A DNA stretch of 64,000 nt, from NCBI GenBank assembly GCA_947500845.1, contig CANMTP010000010.1:1-64000 (forward strand), in the 5' to 3' direction. Made by a program: the position numbers and the translations under genes. Every line of letters begins with the position of its first letter. Within the stretch, counting starts at the first letter, position 1. The DNA is from an uncultured Aquimarina sp. (GTDB taxonomy: Bacteria; Bacteroidota; Bacteroidia; Flavobacteriales; Flavobacteriaceae). Under the pieces are notes generated by a model. That model was not told where the DNA came from. It did no database searches and was given only the letters and a program-made list of their open reading frames with translations. Shown here piece after piece: positions 8,558 to 17,839 of the stretch.

Positions 8558-10321
8558 TTACTCTACCACAGCAGCAAACTGCACCTCGTATAAATTTCTA
8601 TAATATCCATCTTCAATTTCAAGAAGTTCATTATGACTTCCTTCTTCTACGATTTTTCCTTCATCCATCACAATAATTTTATCAGCATTTTTGATGGTTG
8701 CCAAACGATGCGCAATAACTATTGATGTTCTACCTTCTGTAATTTTATTCGTAGCATCTTGTATTAATTGTTCACTATGCGAATCTATAGAAGAGGTCGC
8801 TTCATCAAGCACCAAGATTTCAGGATTCGTTACAAATGCCCTCAAAAAAGAGATTAGTTGACGCTGGCCAGAAGATAACATCACTCCTCTTTCTTTAACA
8901 TTATACTGGTACCCATTAGGAAGACTCATTATAAAATCATGTATTCCTATTTCTTTCGCTGCTTTGTAAACCTGTTCTTCTGAAATATCAGGATTATTTA
9001 AAGTAATATTATTAAAAATGGTATCAGCAAACAAGAATACATCTTGCAATACAACAGCTATATGCTCGCGTAATGATGCTAATTGTATTTCCTCTATATT
9101 GTTGTCATCAATAGAGATCGATCCACTATCAATTTCATAAAATCTACTCAATAAATTAATGATGGTTGACTTTCCTGCACCGGTCGCACCAACAATAGCA
9201 ACTGTTTCGCCTTCATTTACATCTAGAGTAATTCCTTTTAATACTTCTTCGTCTTTCACATAACTAAATCTAACGTTATCAAACGAAATTCTACCTCGAA
9301 CACTCTCTAAACTCATCTTACCTTTATCTTCGATTTTAGAATTTGTATCCAAAACTCTAAATACACGTTGAGCAGCTACCATCCCCATCTGAAGCGTATT
9401 AAACTTATCTGCGATTTGTCGCAAAGGTCTAAACAACATTTGTGACAATTCAATAAAAGCGATCACAACTCCAAGTGTAAGAACATCTCCCTGAGCTGCT
9501 TTCAATCCTCCAAACCATACGATTAAACCGATCGTAATTGAACTTGACATTTCTGCAATCGGAAAAAATATAGAGTTATACCAAACAGTTTTGATCCATC
9601 CTTTTTTATGCTTCTCGTTAATCTCCTTGAAATTGGTAAATTCAGTTTCTTCTCTCGTAAATAACTGAACTATTTTCATTCCGGTAATACGCTCCTGAAC
9701 GAAGGAATTTAGATTGGAAACCTGAGTTCTAACTTCTTCAAAAGCAGCTTTCATCTTTTTTTGAAAAACTCGTGTTGCATACAAAATAAAAGGAAGGACC
9801 ACTAGAACCAACAAGGTAAGCTGCCAGCTTTGGTAAATCATATATCCTAAAATGACCAACATTTTTAAAAGATCACTAATGATCATAAAAAGACCCTGGC
9901 TAAAAATACTTGCAATAGTCTCAATATCGCTTACTGCCCTGGTTACCAAACGCCCAACTGCTGATTGATCATAATATTGCTTCTTAAAGCCTAGCATATG
10001 CTCAAATAGCTTTACTCTAATATCCCGAATTACTTCTTGACCTAACCAATTGGCAAAATAAATAAATAAAAATTGTGAAATAACCTCAAGAAATAACACG
10101 GTTAGCATCAAAAGAATAAAATTCAATAAAAGCTCATTATTTTTAGGAATTAAACTTTCATCAATTATTTGCTGTAAAAGATAAGGTTTTAGAACAGCGA
10201 ATACAGATAAAAGAATAGCCGAAAATGCCACGAAGTAAAATGTAAGCCTATAAGGATTGGTATACGTTATCAATCTCTTAAAAAGCTTAAAATCAAAAGC
10301 ACTACCACTCTTTTCAGCCAT
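8558..10321 (-). CDS. ABC exporter, fused permease/ATPase (MsbA-like half transporter)
   Basis: A 587-residue half transporter expected to work as a homodimer in the inner membrane. The first ~320 residues contain six membrane helices of the exporter fold. The ATPase domain has Walker A GATGAGKST (near residue 377), Q-loop VVLQDVFLF, signature LSSGQRQ, Walker B ILVLDEATSSID and the switch histidine in IVIAHRLAT. The exported substrate cannot be deduced; lipid or drug export is typical of the family. It follows truA by 15 bases and is probably in the same operon. Confidence 0.9.
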   Translation of the reverse strand: MAEKSGSAFDFKLFKRLITYTNPYRLTFYFVAFSAILLSVFAVLKPYLLQQIIDESLIPKNNELLLNFILLMLTVLFLEVISQFLFIYFANWLGQEVIRDIRVKLFEHMLGFKKQYYDQSAVGRLVTRAVSDIETIASIFSQGLFMIISDLLKMLVILGYMIYQSWQLTLLVLVVLPFILYATRVFQKKMKAAFEEVRTQVSNLNSFVQERITGMKIVQLFTREETEFTNFKEINEKHKKGWIKTVWYNSIFFPIAEMSSSITIGLIVWFGGLKAAQGDVLTLGVVIAFIELSQMLFRPLRQIADKFNTLQMGMVAAQRVFRVLDTNSKIEDKGKMSLESVRGRISFDNVRFSYVKDEEVLKGITLDVNEGETVAIVGATGAGKSTIINLLSRFYEIDSGSISIDDNNIEEIQLASLREHIAVVLQDVFLFADTIFNNITLNNPDISEEQVYKAAKEIGIHDFIMSLPNGYQYNVKERGVMLSSGQRQLISFLRAFVTNPEILVLDEATSSIDSHSEQLIQDATNKITEGRTSIVIAHRLATIKNADKIIVMDEGKIVEEGSHNELLEIEDGYYRNLYEVQFAAVVE

Positions 10322-10336
10322 TTATCTAATAAATTT

Positions 10337-11065
10337 TTATGGATACTCTACTTTTGTCAGATACAAACCATGAGCAGGAACTGAGTAGCCTGCACGACTG
10401 CGATCTTCACTTTTAATAATCTCTATTAAATCATTTACATCTAGCTTTTGTAAGCCAATTTCGACAAGAGTTCCCACGATAGCTCTCACCATATTTCGTA
10501 AAAAACGATTTGCTGTAATTTTAAAAACTAAATGATCTTCATTTCTTTCCCAAATCGCTTCTGTAATTGTACAATTATACGTTTTTACATCGGTTTTAGA
10601 CTTACTAAAACATTTAAAATTGGTATAGTTTAACAGTAATTTAGCAGCTTCATTCATAAGATCTACATCCAAAGGTTTCTTAAAATAATAAGATTTATTA
10701 CTAACAAAAGGATCTTTTTGCGTATGCATATAATACTCATATGATCTGCTAACGGCATCAAAACGGGCATGTGCATCATCTCGCACCTTATACAGACATT
10801 GTACGGCAATTTCTGCAGGTAGGATAGCGTTGAGCTTATATGTAAAATCATCATAATCCAAAGAATCATGGTAATCAAAATGCGCCATAATCTGTTTCGC
10901 ATGCACACCAGTATCTGTGCGCCCTGCTCCTACAATTTCTATCTTGACCCTTAAAATGGTAGATAGAGCATTTTCTAAAACTTCCTGAATTGAAACTGCA
11001 TTAGGTTGCCGCTGCCATCCGTGATATGGAGTTCCATCATAAGAAAGTTCTAAAAAGTATCTCAA
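10337..11065 (-). CDS. truA: tRNA pseudouridine synthase A
   Basis: Converts uridines 38-40 of the tRNA anticodon arm to pseudouridine. The 242-residue product is full length. It has the opening YDGTPYHGWQRQPN, the catalytic aspartate in GAGRTDTGVHA (near residue 52), the ARFDAVSRSYEY segment and the C-terminal NRFLRNMVRAIVG motif. It diverges from the phosphoesterase gene with 115 bases between starts, and leads into the ABC exporter gene. Confidence 0.96.
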   Translation of the reverse strand: MRYFLELSYDGTPYHGWQRQPNAVSIQEVLENALSTILRVKIEIVGAGRTDTGVHAKQIMAHFDYHDSLDYDDFTYKLNAILPAEIAVQCLYKVRDDAHARFDAVSRSYEYYMHTQKDPFVSNKSYYFKKPLDVDLMNEAAKLLLNYTNFKCFSKSKTDVKTYNCTITEAIWERNEDHLVFKITANRFLRNMVRAIVGTLVEIGLQKLDVNDLIEIIKSEDRSRAGYSVPAHGLYLTKVEYP

Positions 11066-11180
11066 AGTATTCTATTTTTGTAAAAAATCGAAAGCAAATA
11101 TACCTTTTATAATACAGATACATGTAACGCCACTATTTCTGTTTTCTTATTATTCTATAAATGATATTTATAATCTTATT

Positions 11181-11675
11181 GTGAAAAAAATTCTTCTACT
11201 TAGCGATACCCACAGTCATATTGACGATCGTATTTTATATTATGTTAATGAAGCCGATGAAGTTTGGCATGCAGGAGACATTGGAGATCTAAAAGTAACC
11301 GATGCTATTGAAGCCTTAAAGCCACTTAGGGCGGTATACGGAAACATAGATAATGATAAAGCACGAGCAACATTTCCTTTACACCAAAGGTTTATTTGTG
11401 AAGATGTTTCTGTTTGGATCACTCATATTGGAGGCTACCCGCCAAAATACAATAGTAATACCAGGGAGGAAATTAGGACTAACCCACCTGACTTATTTAT
11501 TTGTGGACACTCACATATTTTAAAGGTAATCCCTGATAATAAGAACAAAGTACTTCACATGAATCCAGGTGCCGCAGGAAAGCACGGTTTTCACAAGGTA
11601 AGAACCATGCTTAGATTTACCCTGGATACTGGAAAAATAGAAAATCTGGAAGTGATTGAGCTGGGTAAGAAATGA
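11181..11675 (+). CDS. YfcE/MJ0936-type metallophosphoesterase
   Basis: A small (164-residue) cytosolic calcineurin-like phosphodiesterase. All metal-binding motifs are visible: SDTHSH (residues ~8-13), AGDIGD, YGNIDND, ITHIGGYPP and CGHSHILK. Natural substrates of this family are poorly known. The start codon is GTG at 11181, giving MKKILLLSDTHSH; no alternative ATG would keep the first metal motif. A repeat copy and a hairpin terminator follow. Confidence 0.92.
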   Translation: MKKILLLSDTHSHIDDRILYYVNEADEVWHAGDIGDLKVTDAIEALKPLRAVYGNIDNDKARATFPLHQRFICEDVSVWITHIGGYPPKYNSNTREEIRTNPPDLFICGHSHILKVIPDNKNKVLHMNPGAAGKHGFHKVRTMLRFTLDTGKIENLEVIELGKK

Positions 11676-11710
11676 TTTTAAAGATTGTCTTTTGATCTAA
11701 TTGAAAAAAA

Positions 11711-11780
11711 ACTCCGCTTTACAACAGGATTAATTCAACCAGTAAATTTCAATAAAATATTGCTTTTTGAAACATAGGTT
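11711..11780 (+). repeat. Diverged copy of the dispersed ~80-bp repeat
   Basis: The stretch TTTACAACAGGATTAATTCAA followed by AATTTCAATA and GCTTTTTGAAAC matches the order of blocks in the tandem repeat at 6781-6939, with several substitutions and a broken stem. It lies between two convergent genes. Confidence 0.5.
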
Positions 11781-11790
11781 GCGTCAAAAT

Positions 11791-11820
11791 AAAACCCGAA
11801 GTTGGCACACTCCGGGTTTT
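11791..11820. terminator. Bidirectional terminator between convergent genes
   Basis: AAAACCCGAAGT and ACTCCGGGTTTT form a stem with one mismatch around a short loop, flanked by A- and T-tracts on the two sides. It lies between the phosphoesterase gene (plus) and the DUF4293 gene (minus) and could serve both. Confidence 0.75.
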
Positions 11821-11849
11821 AACGCACTAATACTACTAAGATGTTAGGT

Positions 11850-12260
11850 TTATCGTAATCGATCTACAGATTTTACGAGATTCTCATCCTTTCTTATGGC
11901 CTTGTTGGCCAGAACTAATAAAACGATAGAAATAATAGGTATGATCATCCCAATACCTTTCTCTGAAACCTTAGTCTCTCCAGATACCGTTAGTGACCAA
12001 TAAACAAATACTCCTAGTAAAATAAAGTTTAATAAGATATTGATACGCCCCAACACAAATTGAAGCTGTCTATTTTTAAATAAAAAAATTGCAACAAGCG
12101 ATAATACAGCTGAGCCCATAAACATTCCTAAGAGAAAAAAATCTTCTTTTGCGAATAACTCTAAATCATTCTTATCTATACCATAAGGTAAAAACAAGCA
12201 TAGCCCTCCTGAAACAGCAGCAGCCAATAAAAGATAAATAGTTTGTATTCTTTGTAACAT
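11850..12260 (-). CDS. DUF4293 family membrane protein
   Basis: A 136-residue inner-membrane protein with four predicted helices and the opening MLQRIQTIYLLLA that marks the DUF4293 family of Bacteroidota. Its function is unknown. Being next to rho is usual for the family as I recall it. It diverges from rho, with 200 bases between the start codons. Confidence 0.8.
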   Translation of the reverse strand: MLQRIQTIYLLLAAAVSGGLCLFLPYGIDKNDLELFAKEDFFLLGMFMGSAVLSLVAIFLFKNRQLQFVLGRINILLNFILLGVFVYWSLTVSGETKVSEKGIGMIIPIISIVLLVLANKAIRKDENLVKSVDRLR

Positions 12261-12336
12261 TACAGGTTTTTCTTAAGGAAAGCAAAAATAAGAGTTTCTT
12301 TTTATAAATATATGTAAAAGATTAAAAATAAAGTTG

Positions 12337-12345
12337 TATACTTGC
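12337..12345 (+). promoter_or_regulatory. Candidate rho promoter and structured leader
   Basis: TATACTTGC resembles the flavobacterial -7 element TANNTTTG; a clear -33 element is not seen. It would give a leader of roughly 110 bases before the rho ATG at 12461. That leader can form a 6-bp hairpin (TAACCC / GGGTTA, 12359-12379) and an 8-bp inverted repeat (AAATTTTC at 12395, GAAAATTT at 12421). Confidence 0.45.
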
Positions 12346-12460
12346 ATCACAAAATATGTAACCCATTCAATAGGGGTTATTTACCTTCAAAATAAAATTT
12401 TCCTAGATTTCTTTTCTTTAGAAAATTTATACCAAAACGTAAATTATATAACACATTTAA

Positions 12461-14104
12461 ATGTTAGAGATTTCTGAATTAAAAGCGAAAAAGCTTCCTG
12501 AATTGCAGGAGATTGCAAAAAACCTAAATGTACCAAAGTATCGTACACTTAAAAAGTTGGACTTAGTATACCAAATTTTAGATCACCAGGCCGCAAATCC
12601 TAATAAGCTAAAAGAAATTACAAAAGAGGATTCTTCGACAAAATCGAATCCTGAAACCAAAAATGCGAATCCTCGTCAAAGAAGACCACGCACCAGAAAA
12701 AATGAAAGCTCAAGCAATCCAGCTGGCAAAGATGCTAATGCATCCTCTGAGAGTGCTAAAGAAGAAACTTTATTCACTAAGACTGATACTCCTCCTAACG
12801 TTAATTCTGAAAATGCTTCGAAAAACGATGAGAGTAAAGATAATAGTAGACCTCAACAAAATAAAGATGACAAGAAAGATCATAGAACTAGAGGGAACGA
12901 CAAGTCGCAGCAGAATAAAAACAGAAGCAACAAAAAGGAAAACGGGAATAGAGACAATAGAAACCGTTACAAAGAACCTGATTTCGAGTTCGACGCGATT
13001 ATAGAAAGCGAAGGGGTATTAGACATCATGCAAGACGGTTATGGTTTCTTGCGCTCTAGTGATTACAATTACCTTTCTTCTCCAGATGATATTTACGTAT
13101 CTCAATCGCAAATCAGACTCTTTGGATTAAAAACCGGAGATACTGTATTAGGACAGGTTAGACCACCTAAAGAAGGAGAAAAATATTTTCCGTTAATAAA
13201 AGTAAATAAAATTAATGGTCTCGATCCACAAGTAGTTCGAGATAGAGTTTCTTTCGAGCACTTAACACCATTGTTTCCACAAGAAAAATTTAATATAGCA
13301 GAAAGACAAAGTACTATATCGACAAGGATAATGGATTTGTTTGCTCCAATTGGTAAAGGACAACGTGGTATGATAGTATCACAACCTAAAACTGGTAAGA
13401 CCATGTTGCTTAAGGACGTAGCCAATGCTATAGCAGCTAACCATCCAGAAGTATATCAGATGATCCTTCTTATCGATGAAAGACCAGAAGAGGTTACCGA
13501 TATGCAACGTAATGTTAAGGGAGAAGTTGTCGCTTCTACCTTTGATAAAGAAGCAAACGAGCATGTTAAGGTTGCTAATATTGTTTTGGAAAAGGCAAAA
13601 AGATTGGTAGAATGTGGTCATGATGTTGTAATATTATTAGATTCTATTACTCGATTGGCAAGAGCATACAATACAGTACAACCTGCCTCTGGTAAGATTT
13701 TAAGTGGAGGTGTGGATGCAAATGCATTACACAAACCAAAGCGTTTCTTTGGGGCTGCCCGTAATATAGAAAATGGAGGTTCTCTTACTATAATTGCCAC
13801 AGCATTAACAGAGACAGGATCAAAGATGGACGAAGTTATCTTTGAAGAATTCAAAGGAACTGGTAATATGGAACTGCAATTAGATCGTAAAATCTCTAAC
13901 CGTCGTATTTTCCCAGCCATAGATCTTACTTCGTCAAGTACGCGTCGTGATGACCTCTTACTTGATGACAATACAATTCAAAGAATGTGGGTGATGCGTA
14001 AATACCTAGCCGATATGAACCCTGTAGAAGCAATGGAGTTTATTAACGAGCGTTTTAAACAAACTCGGAATAATGATGAATTCTTAATCTCAATGAACGC
14101 ATAA
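12461..14104 (+). CDS. rho: Transcription termination factor Rho
   Basis: Hexameric RNA-dependent ATPase that ends transcription. The 547-residue product is much longer than the ~420 residues of E. coli Rho. Residues 1-45 form the Rho N-domain. Residues ~48-178 are a low-complexity insert rich in Asn, Lys, Arg, Asp and Ser. The RNA-binding cold-shock domain starts near 183 ([15 protein letters not shown]). The ATPase part has the P-loop [11 protein letters not shown] (near 311), [13 protein letters not shown], the Walker [15 protein letters not shown] and the Q/R-loop region [21 protein letters not shown] strong terminator follows. Confidence 0.96.
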   Translation: MLEISELKAKKLPELQEIAKNLNVPKYRTLKKLDLVYQILDHQAANPNKLKEITKEDSSTKSNPETKNANPRQRRPRTRKNESSSNPAGKDANASSESAKEETLFTKTDTPPNVNSENASKNDESKDNSRPQQNKDDKKDHRTRGNDKSQQNKNRSNKKENGNRDNRNRYKEPDFEFDAIIESEGVLDIMQDGYGFLRSSDYNYLSSPDDIYVSQSQIRLFGLKTGDTVLGQVRPPKEGEKYFPLIKVNKINGLDPQVVRDRVSFEHLTPLFPQEKFNIAERQSTISTRIMDLFAPIGKGQRGMIVSQPKTGKTMLLKDVANAIAANHPEVYQMILLIDERPEEVTDMQRNVKGEVVASTFDKEANEHVKVANIVLEKAKRLVECGHDVVILLDSITRLARAYNTVQPASGKILSGGVDANALHKPKRFFGAARNIENGGSLTIIATALTETGSKMDEVIFEEFKGTGNMELQLDRKISNRRIFPAIDLTSSSTRRDDLLLDDNTIQRMWVMRKYLADMNPVEAMEFINERFKQTRNNDEFLISMNA

Positions 14105-14136
14105 GCTAAACGAAATATAATAATATAAAATATTTA

Positions 14137-14175
14137 TACAACGGCTATCAAAATTGATAGCCGTTGTATTTTTAT
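14137..14175 (+). terminator. Intrinsic terminator of rho
   Basis: A 15-bp stem (arm TACAACGGCTATCAA) with a two-base loop is followed by TTTTTAT. It starts 33 bases past the rho stop codon. Confidence 0.85.
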
Positions 14176-14280
14176 CTTTGTTTTAAGAAATACCTATCCT
14201 ATATCTTTCTAATTTTACTTTTTTATAATCTCCTGAAAGTTTTTTCAAAAAATATTGACTAAATAAAAAAATTTCAAGCT

Positions 14281-14949
14281 ATGAAAAGAATACCATATAT
14301 AATAGTAATAACAATCTCATTCGTTTTAATAAGTTGTCAAAGCAATGGACAATCTGCAAAAAATAAAAAAAAAACAACCGAAAATCTTAAACCTGTTCAA
14401 GTACCATCGGTAGATGGATTAGAACGAGCTTACTTTGCCAGTGGATGTTTTTGGTGTGTAGAAGCAATTTATGAAAGCGTAAAAGGTGTAAAAGAATCAA
14501 TCTCTGGATATTCTGGCGGACATACAGAAAATCCAACCTATGAATCAAGCAATACAGGACTTACTGGCCATGCAGAAGCCGTAGAAATATATTACGACCC
14601 TTCTATAGTATCTTTTCAAACGTTGGTTGATATCTACTTTGGTTCGCAAAATGTAACTCAAATAAATGGTCAAGGACCTGACCGCGGATCACAATATCGA
14701 TCTATTATTTTTTATCAAAATAAAGAACAGAAAGAAATCATAGAACAAAAAAAAGAAGCATTAAGCAAAAAGTTAAATAAAAGAATAGCTGCAGAGATAC
14801 TTCCCTTTCAAAAGTTCTGGAAAGGCGAAGCCTATCATCAAGATTACGAAAAAAGAAATCCCAATAATCCTTATATAAGAAATGTTTCTATTCCAAGATT
14901 AAAAAAATTTCAAGCTAAATTCCCAGAACTTATTAAAAAAAATCACTGA
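14281..14949 (+). CDS. msrA: Peptide methionine sulfoxide reductase MsrA, exported lipoprotein form
   Basis: Reduces methionine-S-sulfoxide in proteins. The 222-residue product starts with a lipoprotein signal: a hydrophobic segment ending in LISC with the lipidated Cys at residue 19, then a Gln/Lys-rich linker. The MsrA domain follows, with the active-site GCFWC at residues 55-59, GYSGGHTENPTY, TGHAEAVEI and the C-terminal YHQDYEKRNP. The protein should therefore repair proteins outside the cytosol, anchored in a membrane. It is a single gene with a 176-base gap after rho. Confidence 0.93.
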   Translation: MKRIPYIIVITISFVLISCQSNGQSAKNKKKTTENLKPVQVPSVDGLERAYFASGCFWCVEAIYESVKGVKESISGYSGGHTENPTYESSNTGLTGHAEAVEIYYDPSIVSFQTLVDIYFGSQNVTQINGQGPDRGSQYRSIIFYQNKEQKEIIEQKKEALSKKLNKRIAAEILPFQKFWKGEAYHQDYEKRNPNNPYIRNVSIPRLKKFQAKFPELIKKNH

Positions 14950-15531
14950 TCAATAAGTTTAAAAGGTAAGTTTAGCTAAATAGTAGTAAGCACCAAATAT
15001 AAAAAGATATACACTCCGACCATCTTTAAGGTCATAATTCAACATTTTTAATCGCTTATACTGCCAAAATATAGAAACCGACAGTGTATCTAAAAAAAGA
15101 AGTTAAAATCGGTTGTAATACAAAAAAGAATCGTTGAAAAACACAAAACGAAGAAAAAAAATTCATATTTTTATGCAAATAAAACTAAAAGATGTTGTGT
15201 TTTTAATATTAAAACATTACTTTTGAATCTGTTTTAATGGTTTTCTTATCAATATTTTAACACAAAGTATTGAAGTTTTAATATAAAAAAACTTTGTTAA
15301 ATTGTTGGAAAACAAAACATTAAGAAACAGAATGCTCTTTAAAAGTTAAATATTTTTTACGCTCTTGAAAATAGAGTTTGTAGGAAGAAATTGCTGTCAA
15401 ATTTACCTTGGCATTCGTTTTGAAAAGCATTTTTTGACGGTAAATTTGAGTATTTAATGCTTAAAATTTAAATTATAATAAAAATAATATTGAATAAAAA
15501 TTATAACCCAATCTACTTAAAAACAAGAGAT
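14950..15531 (+). other. 582-base gene-free stretch: msrA 3' side and leader of the SH3-protein gene
   Basis: No credible reading frame is present. The left half (to about 15190) is AT-rich and shows nothing I can name, apart from a short GACCATCTTTAAGGTC dyad. The right half begins with a promoter at 15195-15225 and is then a leader of about 300 bases. Within it TCAAATTTACC (15397-15407) and GGTAAATTTGA (15439-15449) form an 11-bp stem around a 31-base loop that contains further complementary blocks. Confidence 0.6.
15195..15225 (+). promoter_or_regulatory. Flavobacterial promoter of the SH3-protein gene
   Basis: TTG at 15195-15197, a 20-base spacer, then TACTTTTG at 15218-15225. This matches the TTG-N19/20-TANNTTTG consensus of Bacteroidota exactly. 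It implies a leader of about 300 bases before the ATG at 15532. Confidence 0.7.
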
Positions 15532-16686
15532 ATGAAATCTATTTTTACATTTATTCTACTTTTGGTGATTACTTTCTCGACAGCTCATGCACAAGATGGG
15601 CAATATTTAATGTCTTCTCAGAAACTAGAAGTACGTAGTGGTCCAGATTTAACTTTTAATACTATTGCCGAAGTTCCTCAAGGAACCCAAGTATATGTAA
15701 TGAGTTCTAATTATGGAGACTGGAGTGCAATACAGTACAAGAGTATGAACGGTTTTGTGCTTACTAGACTCCTAACAGAAGATAGTCGAATTGCAGACGC
15801 TGAAAGAGCGGCAAAAGAAGCAGCGGCAAAAAGAGAAGCTGCTAAGGCCGCAGCAGCAGCAGCAATTGCGCAGGCAGAAGCGGCAAAGAGAGCTGCAGAA
15901 GAAGCAGCTAGACAAGCAATTGCAAATGCAGAGCGTTTAAAAAGAGAAGCCGAAGCTAATGCAGCAAAGGCGATCGCAGATGCAGAAGCAGCAAAAAGAT
16001 CACAAGATGCAGCGGCCAGAAAAGCACTTGCTGATACAAAAGAAACACAAAAAGCGTTAGAAGAAGCGCGACGTAGAGCAGCCAAAGGCGGTGATGTAGC
16101 TTCTACTCCAATAGAATCTACTACTCCTTCTTATGGTTCAAGTTCGAATAATAATAGACCTACTGCCGCAACTATGACGGTTAGTAGAGAAGATAAGTAT
16201 TCTAGCTGGGAGAAAAAGACATATAAATCTGGTGCAACGCCAAAATCATTCAACTTTAAAGGGAAGTTTGACTATAAGTTAGACAATTACCTAAAAATTA
16301 AAGTTGGTAAAAATACTGAGGTAGTTGTTAAAATGTACAAAATGGGTAAAACTGAAAAAGATGATGAGCTAGTACGTGTTACTTACATCAATTCTAATAC
16401 TACCCAATTCATCAGAAATATTCCTGAAGGTGAGTACTACTTGAAAATTGCCTATGGTAAAGACTGGAGAGAGACTGTTGAAAATGGTAAGAAATTTGGT
16501 ACATTTACTAAAAATGCACTGTATGAAAAAAGTAAGTCAATCTTAGACTTTAATACTGTAAAAACATCTAAGGGAATCAATGTTCCTTCTTATAATCTAG
16601 CTTTAGACCTTCTTCCATCTAGTGGTGGATATACAACAGGTAATGATGATAACATTTCTGCAAAAGCTTTTAACGATGTTAACTAA
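15532..16686 (+). CDS. Exported SH3-domain protein with Ala-rich coiled coil
   Basis: A 384-residue secreted or periplasmic protein. Residues 1-20 are a signal peptide ending in AHAQ. A bacterial SH3 domain follows (YLMSSQKLEVRSGPDLTFNTI, W near 63, FVLTRLL). Residues ~88-195 are a long charged Ala/Glu/Lys/Arg-rich helix resembling the TolA linker. After a Ser/Asn/Thr-rich spacer, residues ~220-384 form a globular domain of unknown type, with FNFKGKFDYKLDNYLKIKVG. The frame opens at a TTG at 15490, but the ATG at 15532 directly precedes the signal peptide. Role unknown; peptidoglycan binding by the SH3 part is plausible. Confidence 0.8.
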   Translation: MKSIFTFILLLVITFSTAHAQDGQYLMSSQKLEVRSGPDLTFNTIAEVPQGTQVYVMSSNYGDWSAIQYKSMNGFVLTRLLTEDSRIADAERAAKEAAAKREAAKAAAAAAIAQAEAAKRAAEEAARQAIANAERLKREAEANAAKAIADAEAAKRSQDAAARKALADTKETQKALEEARRRAAKGGDVASTPIESTTPSYGSSSNNNRPTAATMTVSREDKYSSWEKKTYKSGATPKSFNFKGKFDYKLDNYLKIKVGKNTEVVVKMYKMGKTEKDDELVRVTYINSNTTQFIRNIPEGEYYLKIAYGKDWRETVENGKKFGTFTKNALYEKSKSILDFNTVKTSKGINVPSYNLALDLLPSSGGYTTGNDDNISAKAFNDVN

Positions 16687-16727
16687 ATAAAAATATAGTA
16701 TTCGAAGTCACCAAAATATAAATGTAG

Positions 16728-16762
16728 AAAAACGTTAGGACTCTGTCCTAACGTTTTTTTTT
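16728..16762 (+). terminator. Intrinsic terminator of the SH3-protein gene
   Basis: AAAAACGTTAGGA and TCCTAACGTTTTT form a 13-bp stem with a CTCTG loop, followed by a T-tract. It lies about 40 bases past the stop codon. Confidence 0.88.
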
Positions 16763-16849
16763 CTTCTAATCATGATATAATTTTGAATTTTTCATGTTGT
16801 GTGTTAATAATTGCGAAGGATTATCAGCAGAGATGAAATAGTAAATAAA

Positions 16850-16890
16850 CCAAAAAGCCTGAGTACTAACTAAGTACTCAGGCTTTTTGG
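16850..16890. terminator. Bidirectional terminator, mainly for folD
   Basis: A perfect 18-bp stem (arm CCAAAAAGCCTGAGTACT) with a five-base loop. It has A/T-rich arms on both outer sides and lies 30 bases past the folD stop on the minus strand. Confidence 0.88.
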
Positions 16891-16919
16891 TTTTTACGCT
16901 ATTAATATAATACTATTTG

Positions 16920-17801
16920 TTACCCTGCCCTATGTCTTTCTCTTGCCAATAATGTGTTTTTAAGTAACATTGCAATGGTCATAGGTCCTACACCACCAGG
17001 AACCGGAGTAATGTAAGATGCTTTTTTACTTACATTTTCAAAATCAACGTCACCTACAATTTTATATCCCTTGGGTCTGGAATCATCTGCAACCCTGGTG
17101 ATACCGACGTCTATGATTACAGCATCATCTTTTACCATCTCCGCTTTCAGAAAATTGGGTACACCTAGTGCAGAAATCACAATATCTGCCTGAGAAATTA
17201 TCTGTGTGATGTTTTTTGTATGACTATGAGTTAACGTTACTGTAGAGTTACCAGGCCAGCCTTTTCTTCCCATCAAAATACTCATAGGGCGTCCTACAAT
17301 ATGACTTCTCCCAATAACTACAGTATGTTTTCCTTTGGTATCAACATCATACCGCTCTAATAATTCTAGTATCCCGAACGGTGTCGCCGGAATAAAAGTA
17401 GACATATCCAGCGCCATCTTTCCAAAATTCATAGGGTGAAAACCATCAACATCTTTATCCGGATCTACTGCTAATAAAACTTTTTGGGTATCAATTTGTG
17501 GCGGTAATGGTAATTGAACAATAAACCCATCGATATCATCATTTTCATTGAGCTCTTTGATTTTAGCTAAAAGCTCGATTTCACTCGTAGTGCTAGGCAT
17601 TTTAACCAAAGTCGATTCGAAACCAACACGCTCACACGCTTTTACTTTACTACCAACATACGTTAAGCTAGCACCATCGTTCCCTACCAATACGGCAGCC
17701 AAATGTGGTACCTTCTCACCCCGTTCTTTCATTTTTTGAACTTCAGCAGCAATTTCATCTTTGATGTCATTACTTACTTTTTTTCCGTCTAATATTTCCA
17801 T
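16920..17801 (-). CDS. folD: Methylenetetrahydrofolate dehydrogenase/cyclohydrolase FolD
   Basis: Bifunctional enzyme that oxidises 5,10-methylene-THF and hydrolyses the product to 10-formyl-THF, supplying purine and fMet synthesis. The 293-residue protein has the catalytic lysine in TYVGSKVKACERVG, the VQLPLP substrate loop, DVDGFHPMNFG, the NADP-binding GRSHIVGRPM and the closing PVPGGVGPMTIAMLL signature. It follows ffh by 38 bases and is probably co-transcribed with it. Confidence 0.96.
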   Translation of the reverse strand: MEILDGKKVSNDIKDEIAAEVQKMKERGEKVPHLAAVLVGNDGASLTYVGSKVKACERVGFESTLVKMPSTTSEIELLAKIKELNENDDIDGFIVQLPLPPQIDTQKVLLAVDPDKDVDGFHPMNFGKMALDMSTFIPATPFGILELLERYDVDTKGKHTVVIGRSHIVGRPMSILMGRKGWPGNSTVTLTHSHTKNITQIISQADIVISALGVPNFLKAEMVKDDAVIIDVGITRVADDSRPKGYKIVGDVDFENVSKKASYITPVPGGVGPMTIAMLLKNTLLARERHRAG

Positions 17802-17839
17802 TCCCCCAAATTATCTTGTAAAAATTTATTTTTTATTTA

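Noticed and set aside
15711-16085. 124-codon Ala/Ser-rich frame antisense to the SH3-protein gene
   Set aside because: It is the mirror of the Ala/Glu/Lys-rich coiled-coil codons on the other strand.
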